DNA of 7,289 nucleotides from Aquabacterium sp. GTDB lineage: Bacteria; Pseudomonadota; Gammaproteobacteria; Burkholderiales; Burkholderiaceae_C. The notes under the pieces were generated by a model. It was not told the origin of the DNA and made no database searches. It saw only the letters and a list, made by a program, of their open reading frames with translations. Position 1 is the first letter of the stretch, and every line of letters begins with the position of its first letter. Shown here piece after piece: positions 6,871-7,289 of this stretch. The translations under genes and the position numbers were made by a program. The DNA lies in the NCBI GenBank assembly GCA_017989885.1, contig JAGNPA010000082.1, positions 1-7,289 of the forward strand, read 5' to 3'.

Positions 6871-7289
6871 TCAGACCGCCGCCGCACGCAGGTGTCGCAG
6901 CACGACCTCCCGCAGCACCGTCAACTTGCCATGGAAAAAGTGGCCGGTACCCGGCACCACGGTGACCGGCAGGCCTTGCGGGCGTGCCCAGTCGAGGATG
7001 CTGGCGAGCGGCACCACGTCATCCTGCTCGCCTTCCACCACCAGGGTGTGGGCCGGCACCTCGGGCACCTCGTAGCGGGAGGTGGCCGGGCTGACGAGCA
7101 CCAGTTGCTTGGGGGCCACCAGCTCGGGCCGGTTGGCCACTGCCTCGCTCAGGCGCGCATGAGCCTGGGCCGCGACATAGCCGCCGAACGAAAAGCCGGC
7201 CAACGCCAGCGGCAGGCCCTTGAGCGCCGGGTCGGTGAGGTGGTGGGCAACCACGGTGAGCAGGTCGGCGGTCTCACCGCGACCTTCGT
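6871..7289 (-). CDS. Alpha/beta hydrolase, N-terminus cut by the right window edge
   Basis: The frame is open from the right edge to the TGA at 6871, giving 138 C-terminal residues. It belongs to the small alpha/beta hydrolases with serine esterase-like folds. Numbered from the first full codon, the nucleophile elbow is G-F-S33-F-G-G, the acid is in EGEQDDVVP (D89 or D90), and the catalytic histidine is H116 in GTGHFFHG, so the triad is complete. The window begins at EGRGETADLL, which fits the segment that follows the oxyanion region in this family; the GTG at 7254 is thus internal and not the start. About 70 to 90 residues are probably missing. No substrate can be inferred from the sequence. 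The dacC-like gene begins 37 bases downstream with no terminator between, so they may share a transcript. Confidence 0.88.
   Translation of the reverse strand, partial: EGRGETADLLTVVAHHLTDPALKGLPLALAGFSFGGYVAAQAHARLSEAVANRPELVAPKQLVLVSPATSRYEVPEVPAHTLVVEGEQDDVVPLASILDWARPQGLPVTVVPGTGHFFHGKLTVLREVVLRHLRAAAV

Noticed and set aside
5550..6887. A GTG start at 6887 for the dacC-like gene, giving 445 residues.
   Set aside because: It overlaps the hydrolase gene by 17 bases and lengthens an already long signal peptide n-region. The ATG at 6833 is a better start, though neither has a strong ribosome site.
5553..6965. A plus-strand open frame of 470 codons opposite the dacC-like gene.
   Set aside because: Antisense shadow of a gene with clear domains; low-complexity Arg/Gly/Gln/His composition and no recognisable motif.

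Overview
The window is one compact block of chromosomal housekeeping genes, all read from the minus strand, so transcription runs from the right edge to the left. High G+C, long stop-free antisense frames, a SecF starting MEFFRIKRDIPFMRHALVFN and a DUF1631 protein point to a betaproteobacterium of the order Burkholderiales, perhaps near Comamonadaceae. The taxonomic call is inference from family resemblance. I see no mobile element, CRISPR array, tRNA or rRNA. No gene-free stretch reaches 300 bases; the longest is about 110 bases.

Right part (7289 to 5248): a small alpha/beta hydrolase cut by the right edge, then a PBP5-type D-alanyl-D-alanine carboxypeptidase homologue (dacC-like), then a DUF493/YbeD protein. 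The last two overlap by four bases (ATGA). The carboxypeptidase homologue keeps the SxxK nucleophile motif, but its SxN motif reads GAN and its KTG motif reads QVA. It is therefore probably a catalytically altered or inactive penicillin-binding protein.

Middle and left part (5247 to 1): after a 111-base gap holding a candidate promoter come yajC, secD and secF, the accessory module of the Sec translocon. A DUF1631 protein of unknown function follows secF by 34 bases and runs off the left edge. YajC most likely starts at a GTG codon at 5136, fixed by a Shine-Dalgarno sequence and by the family's usual N-terminus. SecF has exactly two cysteines, both in its periplasmic domain.

SecD, SecF and YajC act together in the inner membrane, using the proton gradient to help secreted proteins leave SecYEG. 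The carboxypeptidase homologue is itself an exported envelope protein. YbeD is usually found beside lipB and lipA; here yajC follows it instead, so two clusters that are commonly separate meet at about 5200. I found no clear new defence or mobile system. The degenerate PBP is the observation most worth following.
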